DNA of 64,000 bases. Origin: Paramacrobiotus metropolitanus (lineage: Eukaryota > Tardigrada > Eutardigrada > Parachela > Macrobiotidae). Below, piece by piece: positions 52,581 through 64,000 of this stretch. Under the pieces are notes generated by a model. That model saw only the letters and a program-made list of their open reading frames with translations. It was not told the DNA's origin and made no database searches. A program made the position numbers and the translations under genes. How positions within the stretch are numbered: position 1 is the stretch's first letter; each line of letters starts with the position of its first letter. Location of the stretch: assembly GCF_019649055.1 (NCBI RefSeq), contig NW_026570381.1, positions 1 to 64,000 of the forward strand, written 5' to 3'.

Positions 52581-55500
52581 CTGCAGAAATCCATTAAAAT
52601 ACGAATTCGAAAAAATTTAAATTAGTGAATTACAATTTTAAATTTGCTAACAGTTTATCGTTCGGATTTCTACCGAATAATAAATACAATAAAATAATTA
52701 ATTATTTTAAAACGAAATATAGTAAATTAATTACAGTAGATGAATATCAAATTAAACTACAAGGGCGGTGGAAGAATGGAAATACCTGCATTTAATCATT
52801 ATAATTTCTTACACATTTTTAATTAATTTTCAGTGTATTATTTTTCAAATCTAAAAATTACTTAAAAGTTAAAACTAGAGGTTAAATTACAAACATAATC
52901 CAGAAATTTTGGAATGTTTCGAAATCTGAAATTTTAATTTCGAATAAACATTGGAAACATTTTTTATTCGAATTTTGTCTGATAAATTAATATTTAGAAA
53001 TAAACAGATAATTAGGGCATTAAATTAACGAAAGTGCTATGCGCCCGGAAATTTTCCGGCCGCATAGTTAATTTGCTGTGCGCCCGGAAAATTCGGGCGC
53101 GTTGTGAAATGGGTGTGTGTGTATTAATTTCACGCACACGTACCTTCCTACAACAAAAATAAAAACTGAACTGAAAACTCTATATACAAATGGATTGATG
53201 AAATGATGAAATACGTTATTATGAATAATAACGTATACACATATCTTCCATTTCGTAATTCTTAACCAGCTGTGTACGTGCACCTAGCGTAAATTATTTG
53301 TTAGATAAAATTAGAAGTACTCAGTACTGTACTTATTTGCGCACAGAACTGACAGAAATGGTCTTTGTATGATTTTTTGGGCGCCTCGCTGTTAATACTA
53401 TTAGTGAAGTTATTAATTCAGACGTAAATTTTGAAAATCTGTTAATAACAATTAATGAGCTGTGCGACTGGAAAACGTCTGGTCAGCACTGATGCTGCTT
53501 TCAAATGCGCTCAGTGCAACCGGATGTCCAGAATTGTGATAATGTACAATATATGTTACCAACCTTCTGGAACATGCACATTCAACGTCCCACCCGGTTC
53601 AACGGCAAACAAATCTTTAATCTGCTTTACACTTCGTCTGATCACAACACGCCGTCTTTAGAACGGCATGTTTCATCGTACAATAATTATGGAGTCCATT
53701 TTCAAGTACATTTTCACGTTTAAAGTACATGGTTACGGAACTAATTATATAAGGTCCTTTAAAACTTATTTAGCTTAAAAAACACCCATCCTGAAAACAT
53801 CTTTTGGATGAAGAAAATATGAACGCTTTTTTCTAGAATAAAATCGGGCACATCTCAGAACTCAAGATCATGAAAGATTTACAAAACCAACGCGAAGTTT
53901 TAGCTTCAATAAAGCCTTAAAGCTGACAAATCGACTGATCCAGCGTAGAAGAATCCTTTAGTTATGCCTGGTTCGGTGGTTCTGAACTTCCGGTGCGATT
54001 CTGATTGTCACCACCATTTTGCGCAAAACTGCTTGCTGACGGCCTAGATACGCTTTTGAATTCGCTTTTGAATGTGAATTCTGAATTCGCTTTTGAATGT
54101 GAATTCTGAACTCGCTTTTGAAGCTGACACTTTAGTGACCTTAAGCGCTAAAAACGAAATTCTGGCCGGTGCTTAACGGGATATTGGATTTCGATTTCAG
54201 GTTATAGTTTGATTGGGCTGCCTGCTTTACAATTTTGAAAGTGAAAATTAGTAAGGACTTACAATTTCGGAACTTTGTAGTAATCTGCAGTTTCGCAAAC
54301 AAAACATATGTATCCAAGCACGTTACCTTGAAATACAATATTAAAAATTATGAAATATATTTGTAAGGGCATTTGGTGCTAGATTAACAAATCTGCATTG
54401 CCTTAAAAAATTTCGGCGACGAATTTCCGGGCGCATAGCAAATCGACTACGCGCCAAGAATTTTCCGGGCGCATAGCAAATCAACTATGCGCCCGGAAAC
54501 TTTCCGGGCGCATAGAAGTGACCTTAAATTAATCAATTTACACAGGTTACAACAAGGCCCAAGGGTATCGAAAAAAAGAGGTCCAGGTTAATCTGGAAAA
54601 TATTAATGGGTCTGGGACCGTATTTCGGTTGTTGTAAACAAAATAAACAATACACTTAATATACCAAAAAATTTCCCGCAAATATCGAAGAAATACTACA
54701 GCGTTTAGATTGCAGAAAAGCAGCTAACAGAGCGGCTGTGAAATGACTGATAAGAGGTGCACGCGAAGCAGAAATTGCCTCTATACTACAATCGCTACCA
54801 AATCTACTAATCCAATAGTATATCTAACAGGCAAAAAATCGCAAATATAAAATTAAATAAAATGATAATAAACGAACTAACAAACAAACTAAGCCTGAAA
54901 AAACGATAAAAATAGAAAACAACTTTCAAAATAAAAAAAACACACAAGGTAATTAAAATTCCAACTGAAATAAACAACCCACCAAATACAAGAAAATAAA
55001 TGAAAAAAAATAAACAAAAATAATGTCGATAAAAAAATCGGACAAATAAATTCAGATAACAAAAAAAAGAAAACAAATGATGACAACCGGAGAATAATAA
55101 AAAAAAATCGGCTAATAAAATAATCGGAAAAGAATAATAAGATAACTGGAAAACAATAAAAAATCAGCCATATTAAGATTCAGCGGCAAATAATATTAAA
55201 AACAAATAATTATTTGCCACCCACCTCGACTGATGGGCACCACGGGGGCCACCGGGGCGGCGCTGAAGGCACTGAAATCCGGCGTGGAATCCCAGGGATT
55301 GCTGGCCACACTGCCGCCGGTCTTCTGCGGCGGGATGGGCGGCCCCCCGGAGGCGGCGGCGTCCACCAGGGAGGCGCTGCTGGGCGAGGGCGGCGGCGGG
55401 AACATGTTGGAGGCCACGGAGGTGGAGCGCTTCATCATCTCCTGCATCTTCGTCGTGGCGCGCTTCCCGCCCGTGTACGAGTGGCCCAGATTGCCCAGCA

Positions 55501-58500
55501 TCAGCGATTTGGCCTGTTGGCGCAGTTCGTCGGTGCTGCCCACCGGGCCGGTGTGGTTGGGCTGCAGGGTGGCCGGTTTGATGACCACGTGCAGTTTCTG
55601 TGGCTTGTCGTCTTCTGCAAATTAAAAACATATTTGTATACTAATTTCATAATTATTCTGCAATTGTTTCATACTATTTACAGAGGTTGCGAAATTATTT
55701 ATTATCATCGCCAATTAATGCGAAATCATTTTCCCAGCGGCCAGCATTTACAGTCTATCATTTTCCTTATTTTTATTTTACGTAAAAGTGATTAAAAAAA
55801 TGTACGTTTGAAATAAGTACAAATTACAATGTAAAATTAATTCGGTTTATTTTGAATTTATTTTCACCACAATTACTTAATTAAAACCAGATCATTTTAT
55901 AGTTATCTACAGATAATTCTCAATTATCATATAATTTTCTTCATTTCCCTGATTGCCGTATTTTAAACTGAAATAAACACAAAAATCTGCAACAGAAAAA
56001 AGATCAACCAAAATCAATGTAAAATTATTTGATTTCATTTTAGTATTTATTTGTACTGATTGTGAATATGACTTCAATCTGTTCTGAGATTAGTTTTTAA
56101 TTAATTATCTACATCATTTCATAAATAAGCCTCAATTATTTCCATAATTAAGTGACAATTTTATATTCTCTTCTTGTGTATACGAGTATTATTCCAATCA
56201 ACTAATATTAATGTCAAAATTCTAAGTGTTTTATTATTTTCAACTTGTGTTTTTTTCGAATCTCACCGGATTCGGAATCGGTGGTGGATTCCTCGCGGAA
56301 CTGCTCGAAGCTGTCCTTGCGCACCTTCCGCACATCGTCCTCACTGGGCCGGATCATGAAGCCCTCGGCGTCCACCATGGGCGCGTGGTGGCCGCCGCCC
56401 GCGGGCGGGCCGTCGTGCGACGTACTGCCGAAACTGCTCTCGCTCTTGGCGTCCTCCCCGGCCGCCGTCGGCACGGCCATGGCGGCGTTGTTGGGCCCGT
56501 TCTTGTCCTTCTTCTTCTTCGCTTCCTTCTTGGCCTCCTTCTTGGCGTCCTTGTCTTTTTTGGTCTCCGTTTTATCACGGCGTGCGCGTAGGAACCCTAA
56601 TTTTTAATCAAATATTCCCATTAAAAATTATAACAAAATAAATACTAAATTTTGAGTGGATATGCATGAATTGCGGACAAATATCAACAATTAGGGAGAC
56701 ATAGAAGCCGACAATAAGCCCCGAAACACCAACACAGCATGCCGTCAACCCAAACCAAATTAAAAATAAATAACCAAATAATGGTATAAATAATTTAAAA
56801 TTATTGATCGATACATTTCGATCCACGAACTGTGTTGCGCGCTAAATCATTGTCCTCTGCACTGGACACATTGGTCGGAGTGAGATCACTGTGAGCGGAC
56901 GAGGAGGATTTCGGCTCCCCAGCTATAATATCAATAAAAGAAAATTAAACATTTCTTCACTTCGAATAATGCAGTATTTCCACAATATTCCACTAATTTT
57001 GGCATAAAAATTTTAGAATAAACTTTCCAAATTCCCTTAAATCTTAAATTCAGGCAATATTCAGAACGTTTTCCTCAGAATAGTATTCAAAACACTTATA
57101 AAATTTGCTCCATTAATTTACTCAATATAGTATTTCATTCAAACGATTGTATAAATAAACCAGTTTAATAAATTCACCATTCAATTAACAACATAATAAT
57201 TTGTTAGTAGTGGTTTAGGCAATTAAAAAGCATAAAAAATAATACTGTACAAAAATAAAATACTATACAAAAACAAGTTTTCAAAATTACTGCAGTATTA
57301 ACATTATTCAATGCTTATTACGTCACTCACAATACAACTCATTCAATTTACAAGGTTTACCTAAATAATTCTATAAAATAAATTTTTTCCGAAGGATCAA
57401 CAAGAAAATAATTTTTTTGGATGTCAGATACTAACAAAATACTCGTACACTAAACAATGCAGAAATAAAAGACTGCTAAAAATCTTATTTCTAAATAACC
57501 ACAGTCGTATATTCACCTTCGTTTGATTTGGATGAGAAGAGATTGCGCAGCGAGGAGAACTTGCGGCGCTGCTCCACAATGCCGTTCTCCTTGTCCCTGT
57601 CTTCGGCCTCGTGGTCGACCGGCCACCGGTCGGCGGCCACATCAACCGGGACACTGCGCCGCCCATCGGCCGCCCCCGCGTCCCCGTTGCTCAGGGGCTC
57701 GTGACGCGACGACCGGCCCAGCCGGTGCCATTTACTCGCTGGCTGCGTCGTCGAGGATTTCTCGTATTGCGACCGTAAAATGCCTAGTAATTAATTACGT
57801 AGATTTTTGCAATATTTTATGAAAAATCCCTTAAAAATTCGGCATCCCCAAAATCTGGACTGGCTTTATATATTAGGTACCCAATCTTTGGGAGGGTAAA
57901 GGAGGGGCCAAACCATCCATCTGTCATCAATTTATAAAGAATTTTCATTAAAGAAATTTGGATCTATTTCTGAATAAATGAGAGTCACTTCAACTGGCAT
58001 GCATTAAATTTTCAATAAACTACGCAAACGCTTGGCGGTTAAGACAAACACGTCAACAAGAATTAAACAATTATTAAAAATTAAAATCTAAAATTAATTC
58101 ATTCGTTTTCATTATTAGTAACTTTTTATTTTATCAGAGTCAAATAATTCATAAAAATTAAACCCGATTTTTTTATTTGGATTTTTTTTAGCTAGATTTG
58201 GATTTTTAACTAGATTTTTTTATTAGGATTAAACCCACTGCAATATCCGTTAGCACAAAAAGTCAACGAGATTTTTCACAAAAAATTGTTCGCTAAATGG
58301 GATCTTATAGCCAACGAATTAAATCGCAAGTTTTTATAACCCGCTGGAAAATCAGTCTGCAAATACTCGTACTGTAAATGTAAATCTGTAATGCAGCTTT
58401 GCAGCACTAAATACATATATCTAACTCTTAATCAAAAAATATTAATTTTAACAAAGTAAAATATTAATATAAATCAAGAGCATTATAAAATAAAAATTAC

Positions 58501-61500
58501 ACAAAAATTCGTTTTCTAAAAATATTTTTCAACAGTATACTTCTATAGTTGTACATGCGTCAGTGTCAAAAGACTACTCTAATTGGTGACGGTTTGCTGC
58601 AGGGCATTTTTACAATTACGGCCAAGTCAACCGCATCATACCGCCTCCGCGAATTTTCCACGCAATTTCCAATTCAAGAAAATAAATTACCGGAAAATAA
58701 ATTCCCAACAAAATGCGCAATCAACCCGAAACCAAGGACAGAATAACCCAAAGCAACCAAAAACTGGGGGAAAATAACAGCCAACACCGCGCGCGCGACC
58801 AAGCAAAAAATGGGGGGTTAGTGGGGAGAAAAGGGATAAATAAAAACAGGGGGATGCGCTCAAGCAACATAACAACTGAACTAACCTTCGCGTTTTTTAG
58901 GCGGCGGTGGGGCCGCCACCTCTTCCATCACCAGGGGCGGTGGCAGCGGCGCCGGGGCGGCCGGCGGTGGAAAACCGAAACCGAACGAGGAGTCACCGTC
59001 GAAATCCAGCAAACTGGCCGTGGTGGGCACCGGCGGCGGGATTAAGGGCGGCGGTTGGCTGGGCGCACCGGACGACGGGGCCTCCTCGAATTCGATGGGT
59101 GCTGCATTTTAAAAATTAATTATAAAAATGTTTTGGTATTAAAAATGATACATAAATATTCAAATAAAGACACAGCGAATTTTTAATTAAAAAATCCCAA
59201 TGGATTTTATTAAAGAAAAATAATAATGTTAATTAATATTTTCGTAATGAACTTATTAAAATACGACCGGGACTTCTCGATCTGATGGGTGCTGAATTTT
59301 AAAAAATTATTTATTAAAATGTTTTGGTATTAAAAATGATACATAAATATTCAAATAAAGACACAGCGAATTTTTAATTAAATAACCCCAATGGATTTTA
59401 TTAAAGAAAATAATGTTAATTAATATTTTCGTAATGAACTTATTAAAATACGACCGGGACATCTCGAATTGATGGGTGCTGAATTTTAAAAAATTATTTA
59501 TTAAAATGTTTTGGTATTAAAAATGATACATAAATATTCAAATAAAGACACAGCGAATTTTTAATTAAAAAATCCCAATAGATTTTATTAAAGAAAATAA
59601 TGTTAATTAATATTTGCGTAATGAACTTATTAAAATACGACCGGGCCTTCTCGATTTGATGGATGCTGAATTTTAAAACAAACTGTGTGAGATTTTACTG
59701 AATTAAAAATGCTACACAAATATAAAAAATAGAAACAACAGATTTTTATTTATGGAATTTCGTATTAAATTTTAAAATACGACAAGGATTCTTGGAATTC
59801 GCTGGGCGTTAAATTAGAAAAACGTTGCTGCAACTTTGCTCGCATTAAGGAATTTTATTTTGTTTTAAATTTTGTTTTAAATTTTTAAAAATGTTTGTAA
59901 TACATGTATACCTTGTAAGAAAATTATTAAGAACTTTTATTCAGGAATTTAATTTAATTTTAAACAAGAAAGAAACCAGTAACTTCTGCCAAAAATGTTT
60001 TGTAATAAAAATTTAAAAAATCATTACAGTGCAAAATATCAGAAAATAAATCACCTGGTCGATCGGTGCCGGTACTCTTGGCTTCCACGAAGATCTGCAA
60101 CAGCCGCTCGATGGTCAAATCACCGGTCTGTTGTCGTAGTTCGTTGCAAATCTAAAACCGCCAGAATTAATCAGAAACGTATGCCAACAGCAACAAATAA
60201 TGAGCTACAACAACGAGCCTATGAATTTCACACGAATTTATTACGAATTACTGATATAAATTCCCAGCAACTTTGTAAATCCGCCATTGCATAAACTTTT
60301 AACAAGTATAATTTTGTATATTCTTAATTTCTAAACAGCACCTATTTTAATTTCTTTCAGACTGGTTTTCAACTTCATACTTTTACATATTTCAGATTTT
60401 GCTGTCTACGAATGACGAGAGGCTCCTTTAAAATTTTCAGTATTAAGGTTTATAATATTTATGGAATTTCTTCCTTTTTGAACAGTGTGGAAAATTACTG
60501 GAATTTTTCAGAAAGCCTTTGTCGAAAGCAGAAAAATATTAGGAATAAAAATGATGACAAAACCAATTTATTAAAAAAAAATTATCATAAAAGAGTACGA
60601 AACAATAATTTCGTCTGCAAGTTGAAAATCGACAATTAAATTCCTTAACAAACAAAGCACTCTGCGACGATAGCAAAATTAGTAAGACAGCTACAAAATG
60701 TCTACAAAGATAAAAATATCATGACCGAAGAAAATATCAGTAATTTTTCCATGTTTAAAAAAAACAAGAAAATATTAGAAAAAAGTTAGAACATCATTCA
60801 TGTTCAAAAATCGTGAAAAAAATCGGCAACAGCATACGCTAATCGATTTACCTCGCGCAGATTATCGGCACAGTAATCCAGGACCTTATTGTAGCCGGTG
60901 GCAAACTCCAGCATCTGCTGGAGATGCTGCTCCTCCAGATCCTGGAAGTGCTGGCAGGTGTTGAGCATCTTGCGCTCAAAGTCGCCGCGAGTGGCGGCGT
61001 ACTTGTCCAGCTGACTGCGGTACTCCTCCATGGCCTTCTTCAGCCGCGTCTCGGCGCGCTCCACATCGCGCGGTCCGGCGTTGTCCTTCCGGCACTTCTC
61101 CAGCTCCACACTGCGCGTCAGATAGGCCTCCTTGGCCTTGTGCAGACTGCCCGTTACGCTCTGGATCGACTGCACCACCGTCAGCGTGTCGTTCTCCGCG
61201 TCCTTCATCTGCACACCGGAAATCCACAATTTCATGGAAAAACACGAATAAAATGCACAAATAAAAATACGAAAATATCCCGCATTAAGAAAAATTAAAT
61301 CCCAATGGGTTAACCGTCAATGTAATAAAAATACTGCGGTGCATTTGGCTGATATTGCAGTGTATTAATACATAAAAATGCACAATTATCTGGGGCGAAA
61401 ATAAATGGGAAAAACTGGAAAACTAAAAAAATTAAATGATGCCGATGAATATTTAAACACATTATTTGCCTGTCTTCTTTAGACGATAATAAAAAAAAGG

Positions 61501-63962
61501 AAAATCGTGCACTAAAATAAAAACTGAATTAAAATTGAAAATAAAAACTGCATAACAAATTAATGCGCCTGACACAATTTCTGCACGATTGAACGGTAAA
61601 AAAACACACAAGTATTCAATAAATTAAGCGGCACATGCTGATTTATTCGAACCAGAATGACATACTTAATTCGTAGTTATTTACTCATTTTTCCTGGCTT
61701 TTATTATCCGAACAATTATCAAAAATCAGGACGGAGAAGAAATGGAAAAACATCAGAAAAATCTCCAAAAATATGGAACCTGAACTGATGCATTTACTAA
61801 AATAAAAATTCAGCTTTTAAATTTATTTTATTAAAAAAAATAAAATAAAAATACCAAAAAAAGCCAAAGTCTAGCAAAAACGAATAAAATACCGTTTTAT
61901 GTTTGCGCGTCTGTTCATCCAGATATTTCTGCAGTTCTTTGAGCAGATCCTGCAGCCGGGTGACCATCTGCTGGTGCAGATTGGAATTCTTCTCCGTGGA
62001 CGCTTTGAGCACTTGCCAGTAGGGCGCAAAGGTGCTACACAACCGATAAAACACCGTGATTACCATCAATCAATTAATCAATGACGTCCTTATCGCACCG
62101 CACAGCGCAAACACTCGGAAACGGCCGAACTTCAAATACAGGCTGTACGACGGCAACGAGCAGATAACCCTGGTAATTCGCCTTTCCAGCTTTCAAAATT
62201 AATCACGCAGTAAATCAAGGGAGATTTTATCCCCGGGGTTACAACCGCACAATAATAACGAACAATGCAATGCGTAAATTCAAAGGATTTTCCGAATTAA
62301 TCAACCAACGTCATTTTGAAAGAAAATTCACAAATCATGTATTCTGCGTTTTATGGATGGAATAACATGAAAATAACGACGCTTCCTTTTAATCGGCTCT
62401 TTTAACAATTCAAAGGAAAAACATAATGATAATAGCCATTTATTAATATGAAAATATTTTAAAAATTCATAAAAAAATATAAAGAATACGCTGTCTGTAA
62501 AATGTTATACGGAAAACAAAGTTAAAATATGAAATATCATAAATTACACAAAAATTGCCTTTTACAGAAACTCGCTGCGACAACCAACAGTCAATTTATA
62601 TCACAATAATATGACGTGCTAATGGATAACTCGGGTTTTTCAAAAGAATAATCAACAATTATTGAATTTATTTCACCGTAAGAATTCAGCAAAAACACTT
62701 AATTCTATTTCCGAATAAATAAATCAGCCAAAAATAAATGCATCGGTACTACGCTGAAATTTAACAAGAAGATCCATAATTTATTTTTTATTAAAGTGAA
62801 ATTTAACAAGAAGATCCATAATTTATTTTTTATTAAAGTGAAATTTAACAGGAAGATCCACAATTTATTTTTTTTCATTTAAATAATAACTTATTGACTG
62901 AAATAATAATGCAGAAAAATCCAGGAAGATGCACGTAAAATCAGTAAAACGGTACCTACCCTTGCTGCGGATAGGCGCCGACTTTGGTGGACAATTTGCC
63001 CAGTTGTTTGGAATAATTCTCCTCCACCAGCATGCGCTCCTTGACGAACTCAATAAATTCACTGCAGGACTTCTGGCCGTGCTTCATGTTGTGGTACAGC
63101 ACGTCGAAGCCCAGACATTTCTCGCCCTGCAATCAGTCAAATTAATCAATAAATAGACCGTCCATAAAAAATTATTTTTTAATTAATTTTAACAAATTAA
63201 TCCACTTATCTGAAAGACTGCAAACATTTTATTGCAAAGCAGCTAACAAATTAGACTTTCTCAATAGCTAATTAATATATGTTTTATCGAAAACGTTTTT
63301 CATAAATTTCTGAAATTAAATTTTGTTTTCATAAGTAATAATCGATATAAAGGAATTACATCTGCAATTTATTCAAAATAAAACAATAAAAATCATAAAT
63401 CGAATAATAATAATTTTAATTGAAATATTTTTTATTGAAAACATTTTTTTATAAATTTGTGAAATTTTATTTTCAACAATGATACCTAATTGTTAAGGAA
63501 TTAAATTTGCGATTTATTCAAAATAAAAAAATTAATAATAATCGAATAATCATTTGCGAGTACTTTCCAAGCTGCGTCTCCTATTTCTGCCATGAAGCAC
63601 ACCATTCAGCTTTGCATAATCACGGCATTAATCCGAAATTCGTAAAAATAAACAACCACGTGCCAAATGTGGCAATCAAAATACAAGCGAGAGTGGAAAA
63701 AAACCGCTCGGAGCGAAAATTAAACGATTTTTATGACATAACCGAACGTGCGTTTTTGATGACCGTTCAATCCCCGTATCACTACTACGCTGCATAACTA
63801 GTACGGACAGGGAATTCCTGGACTCAGTCACGAATACCGTAAACATTCCAAAATAATTCACAAACTTATTTCAAAGTGGGAGCACGCAACCGGCCACAGC
63901 AGAAAATGTTACTGTGTTAATAAAAATTCACTTACCCAAAAGTTTTCCGAAAATCGGACCAT
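50521..63962 (-). CDS. FCHO: F-BAR and mu-homology endocytic adaptor of the FCHO family, 12 exons, 986 aa
   Basis: Exons (minus strand): 63,962-63,936; 63,126-62,960; 62,034-61,893; 61,208-60,852; 60,151-60,055; 59,101-58,886; 57,783-57,517; 56,922-56,827; 56,596-56,267; 55,614-55,225; 52,580-52,162; 50,973-50,521. All have AG acceptors and GT donors. The phases agree and the sum is exactly 987 codons. The start ATG stands in GCCACCATGG, a very good Kozak context. The N-terminal 263 residues are an F-BAR domain (FDVLYHNMKHGQ, EENYSKQLGKL, FQDLEEQHLQQM), which bends membranes. The C-terminal 280 or so residues are a mu-homology domain. FCHO/Syp1 proteins start clathrin-coated pits by binding PI(4,5)P2 membranes, Eps15/intersectin and AP-2. 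The weakest boundary is the donor of exon 8 (C|GTGGAT). A small alternative exon could have been missed. Confidence 0.9.
51681..52145 (-). repeat. Tandem near-copies of the exon 11 3' edge within intron 11
   Basis: The stretch 'catggtacttcatgacgg..tgttctggtag.gctgc' of exon 11 (52,161-52,199) is repeated at about 51,698-51,735 with its donor-like GTAAAG, and partly at about 51,894-51,912. The AT-rich text between ('actgcgatttattaaaaa', 'gttcgatttct') also recurs. The unit is therefore about 200 bp and takes in the last bases of the exon plus intron. Confidence 0.7.
52581..55224. other. FCHO intron 10 with repeats
   Basis: At 52,766-52,795 lies a second copy of the exon 11 acceptor and first 22 exon bases (gcggtggaagaatggaaatacctgca). 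Hairpin units with GCGCCCGGAAA and TTTCCGGGCGC occur at about 53,040-53,105 and 54,425-54,522. At 54,050-54,122 a 'gaattcgcttttgaatgtgaattct' repeat lies. No independent gene was recognised. Confidence 0.6.
55225..59101 (-). other. FCHO: FCHO central linker block (exons 6-10)
   Basis: Exon 6 is Pro-rich (PPPLIPPPVP, PPPAAPAPLPPPL) and ends in a basic KKRE. Exon 7 carries QRRKFSSLRNLFSSKSNE. Exon 9 has a Lys-rich run (KKDKDAKKEAKKEAKKKK) and VDAEGFMIRPSEDD, a phrase typical of FCHO proteins just after the F-BAR part. Exon 10 includes NPWDSTPDFSAFSAA, with short motifs like those that bind endocytic appendage and EH domains. The region is disordered and corresponds to the AP-2-activating linker of the family (inference). 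Confidence 0.75.
59101..59690 (-). repeat. Tandem 187-bp repeats carrying the exon 6 splice acceptor
   Basis: Three further copies of the exon 6 acceptor and about 33 bases of the exon (pattern TTCAG|CACCCATC on the minus strand) lie near 59,291, 59,478 and 59,665. They are spaced 187-190 bases, each with the same AT-rich intron text ('tgttttggtattaaaaatga', 'cataaatattcaaataaaga'). The unit ends inside the exon, so each copy gives an additional possible 3' splice site. Confidence 0.85.
61209..61892. other. FCHO intron 3
   Basis: AT-rich intron DNA with no gene or conspicuous repeat. Confidence 0.5.
62757..62880. repeat. Three tandem ~43-bp repeats in FCHO intron 2
   Basis: The unit 'gaaatttaacaagaagatccataatttattttttattaaagt' occurs three times in a row, the last with a few changes, about 80 bases downstream (in transcript sense) of the exon 2 donor. 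Confidence 0.85.
63127..63935. other. FCHO intron 1
   Basis: AT-rich intron DNA. Two related segments (about 63,255-63,385 and 63,420-63,540) share 'tttttcataaatttctgaaatt'-like and 'gaattaaatttgcgatttattcaaaata'-like text. No gene was recognised. Confidence 0.5.
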
Positions 63963-64000
63963 GGTGGCAACCAATCCCCGGGCAGATCAGCCCAGTGCCT
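63963..64000 (-). promoter_or_regulatory. 5' UTR of FCHO (partial)
   Basis: The bases upstream of the ATG (GTTGCCACC on the minus strand) give an almost ideal animal translation start. The promoter lies beyond the window. Confidence 0.5.

Larger units (their letters stand above)
60055..63962 (-). other. FCHO: FCHO F-BAR domain block (exons 1-5)
   Basis: Exon 1 gives MVRFSENFW and exon 2 GEKCLGFDVLYHNMKHGQ, the usual beginning of FCHO F-BAR domains. Exon 3 contains STFAPYWQVLKAST-like sequence, exon 4 the long helices (VQSIQSVTGSLHKAKEAYLT, FERKMLNTCQHFQDLEEQ) and exon 5 LTIERLLQIFVEAKSTGTDR. Conserved aromatic and basic positions are present and no interruption is visible. Confidence 0.85.

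Noticed and set aside
55173-55795. Long plus-strand and alternative minus frames over FCHO exons 9-10
   Set aside because: They arise from the GC-rich exon sequence. The phase-consistent exon chain identifies the real frame.

Overview
The window is eukaryotic, animal nuclear DNA. It has a multi-exon gene with GT-AG introns and GC-rich exons set in AT-rich introns, families of inverted-repeat transposons, and one very large LTR retrotransposon. The host genes I can recognise are an FCHO-type endocytic adaptor, an F-box protein, an Ig-domain protein, a THAP-domain fragment and a single bubblegum-type acyl-CoA synthetase exon. They fit a small invertebrate, probably an ecdysozoan. The F-box gene architecture reminds me of families in tardigrades or small crustaceans, but the sequence alone does not settle this.

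Layout. 1-12,379 is repeat-rich DNA with foldback elements and MITEs, a three-exon F-box gene on the minus strand (about 9,350-6,176), an orphan acyl-CoA synthetase exon (5,392-5,558) and a fragment of a reverse-transcriptase C-terminus (about 11,376-11,654). 12,380-37,974 is one LTR retrotransposon of 25.6 kb, minus strand, Ty3/Gypsy type. Its LTRs are 360 bp and differ at one base, its target duplication is CCAG, and an initiator-Met-type primer site lies just inside the 5' LTR. 37,975-50,520 holds hairpin elements, a two-exon Ig-domain gene fragment (44,084-43,043), a THAP fragment (46,923-47,180) and degraded repeats. 50,521-63,962 is a complete 12-exon FCHO gene on the minus strand (986 codons, all exon phases agree).

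The giant element is the main interest. Read on the minus strand it runs: 5' LTR, leader, Gag (long coiled-coil N-terminal part, capsid domain, CCHC knuckle, RGG tail), a -1 frameshift signal (GGGAAAC, 6-nt spacer, perfect 11-bp stem-loop), protease in a 1,162-codon repeat-rich ORF, RT-RNase H-integrase with a long tail carrying an AT-hook, then about 9 kb of accessory genes. The accessory genes encode an unknown protein with a tandemly duplicated C-terminal domain, a protein with two linker-histone-like (H15) folds plus another winged-helix-like segment, and a 911-aa zinc-ribbon/Arg-Ser-rich protein. A nested hAT MITE (19,972-20,796, 8-bp target duplication) interrupts the accessory coding region.

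The octamer AAAGGTCA (either strand) occurs about 90 times inside the LTR boundaries against roughly one expected, but only about once in the 38 kb outside and not at all in the nested hAT. It appears in all three reading frames (as Lys-Gly-His, Lys-Val-Thr or Glu-Arg-Ser) and in non-coding parts, so it looks like a nucleic-acid-level signal. It equals the NGFI-B/NR4A nuclear-receptor monomer site. An element that carries both chromatin-type proteins and a dispersed binding-site-like motif may be a previously undescribed system. Several frame changes and two in-frame stops show that this copy is either slightly decayed or affected by sequence errors.
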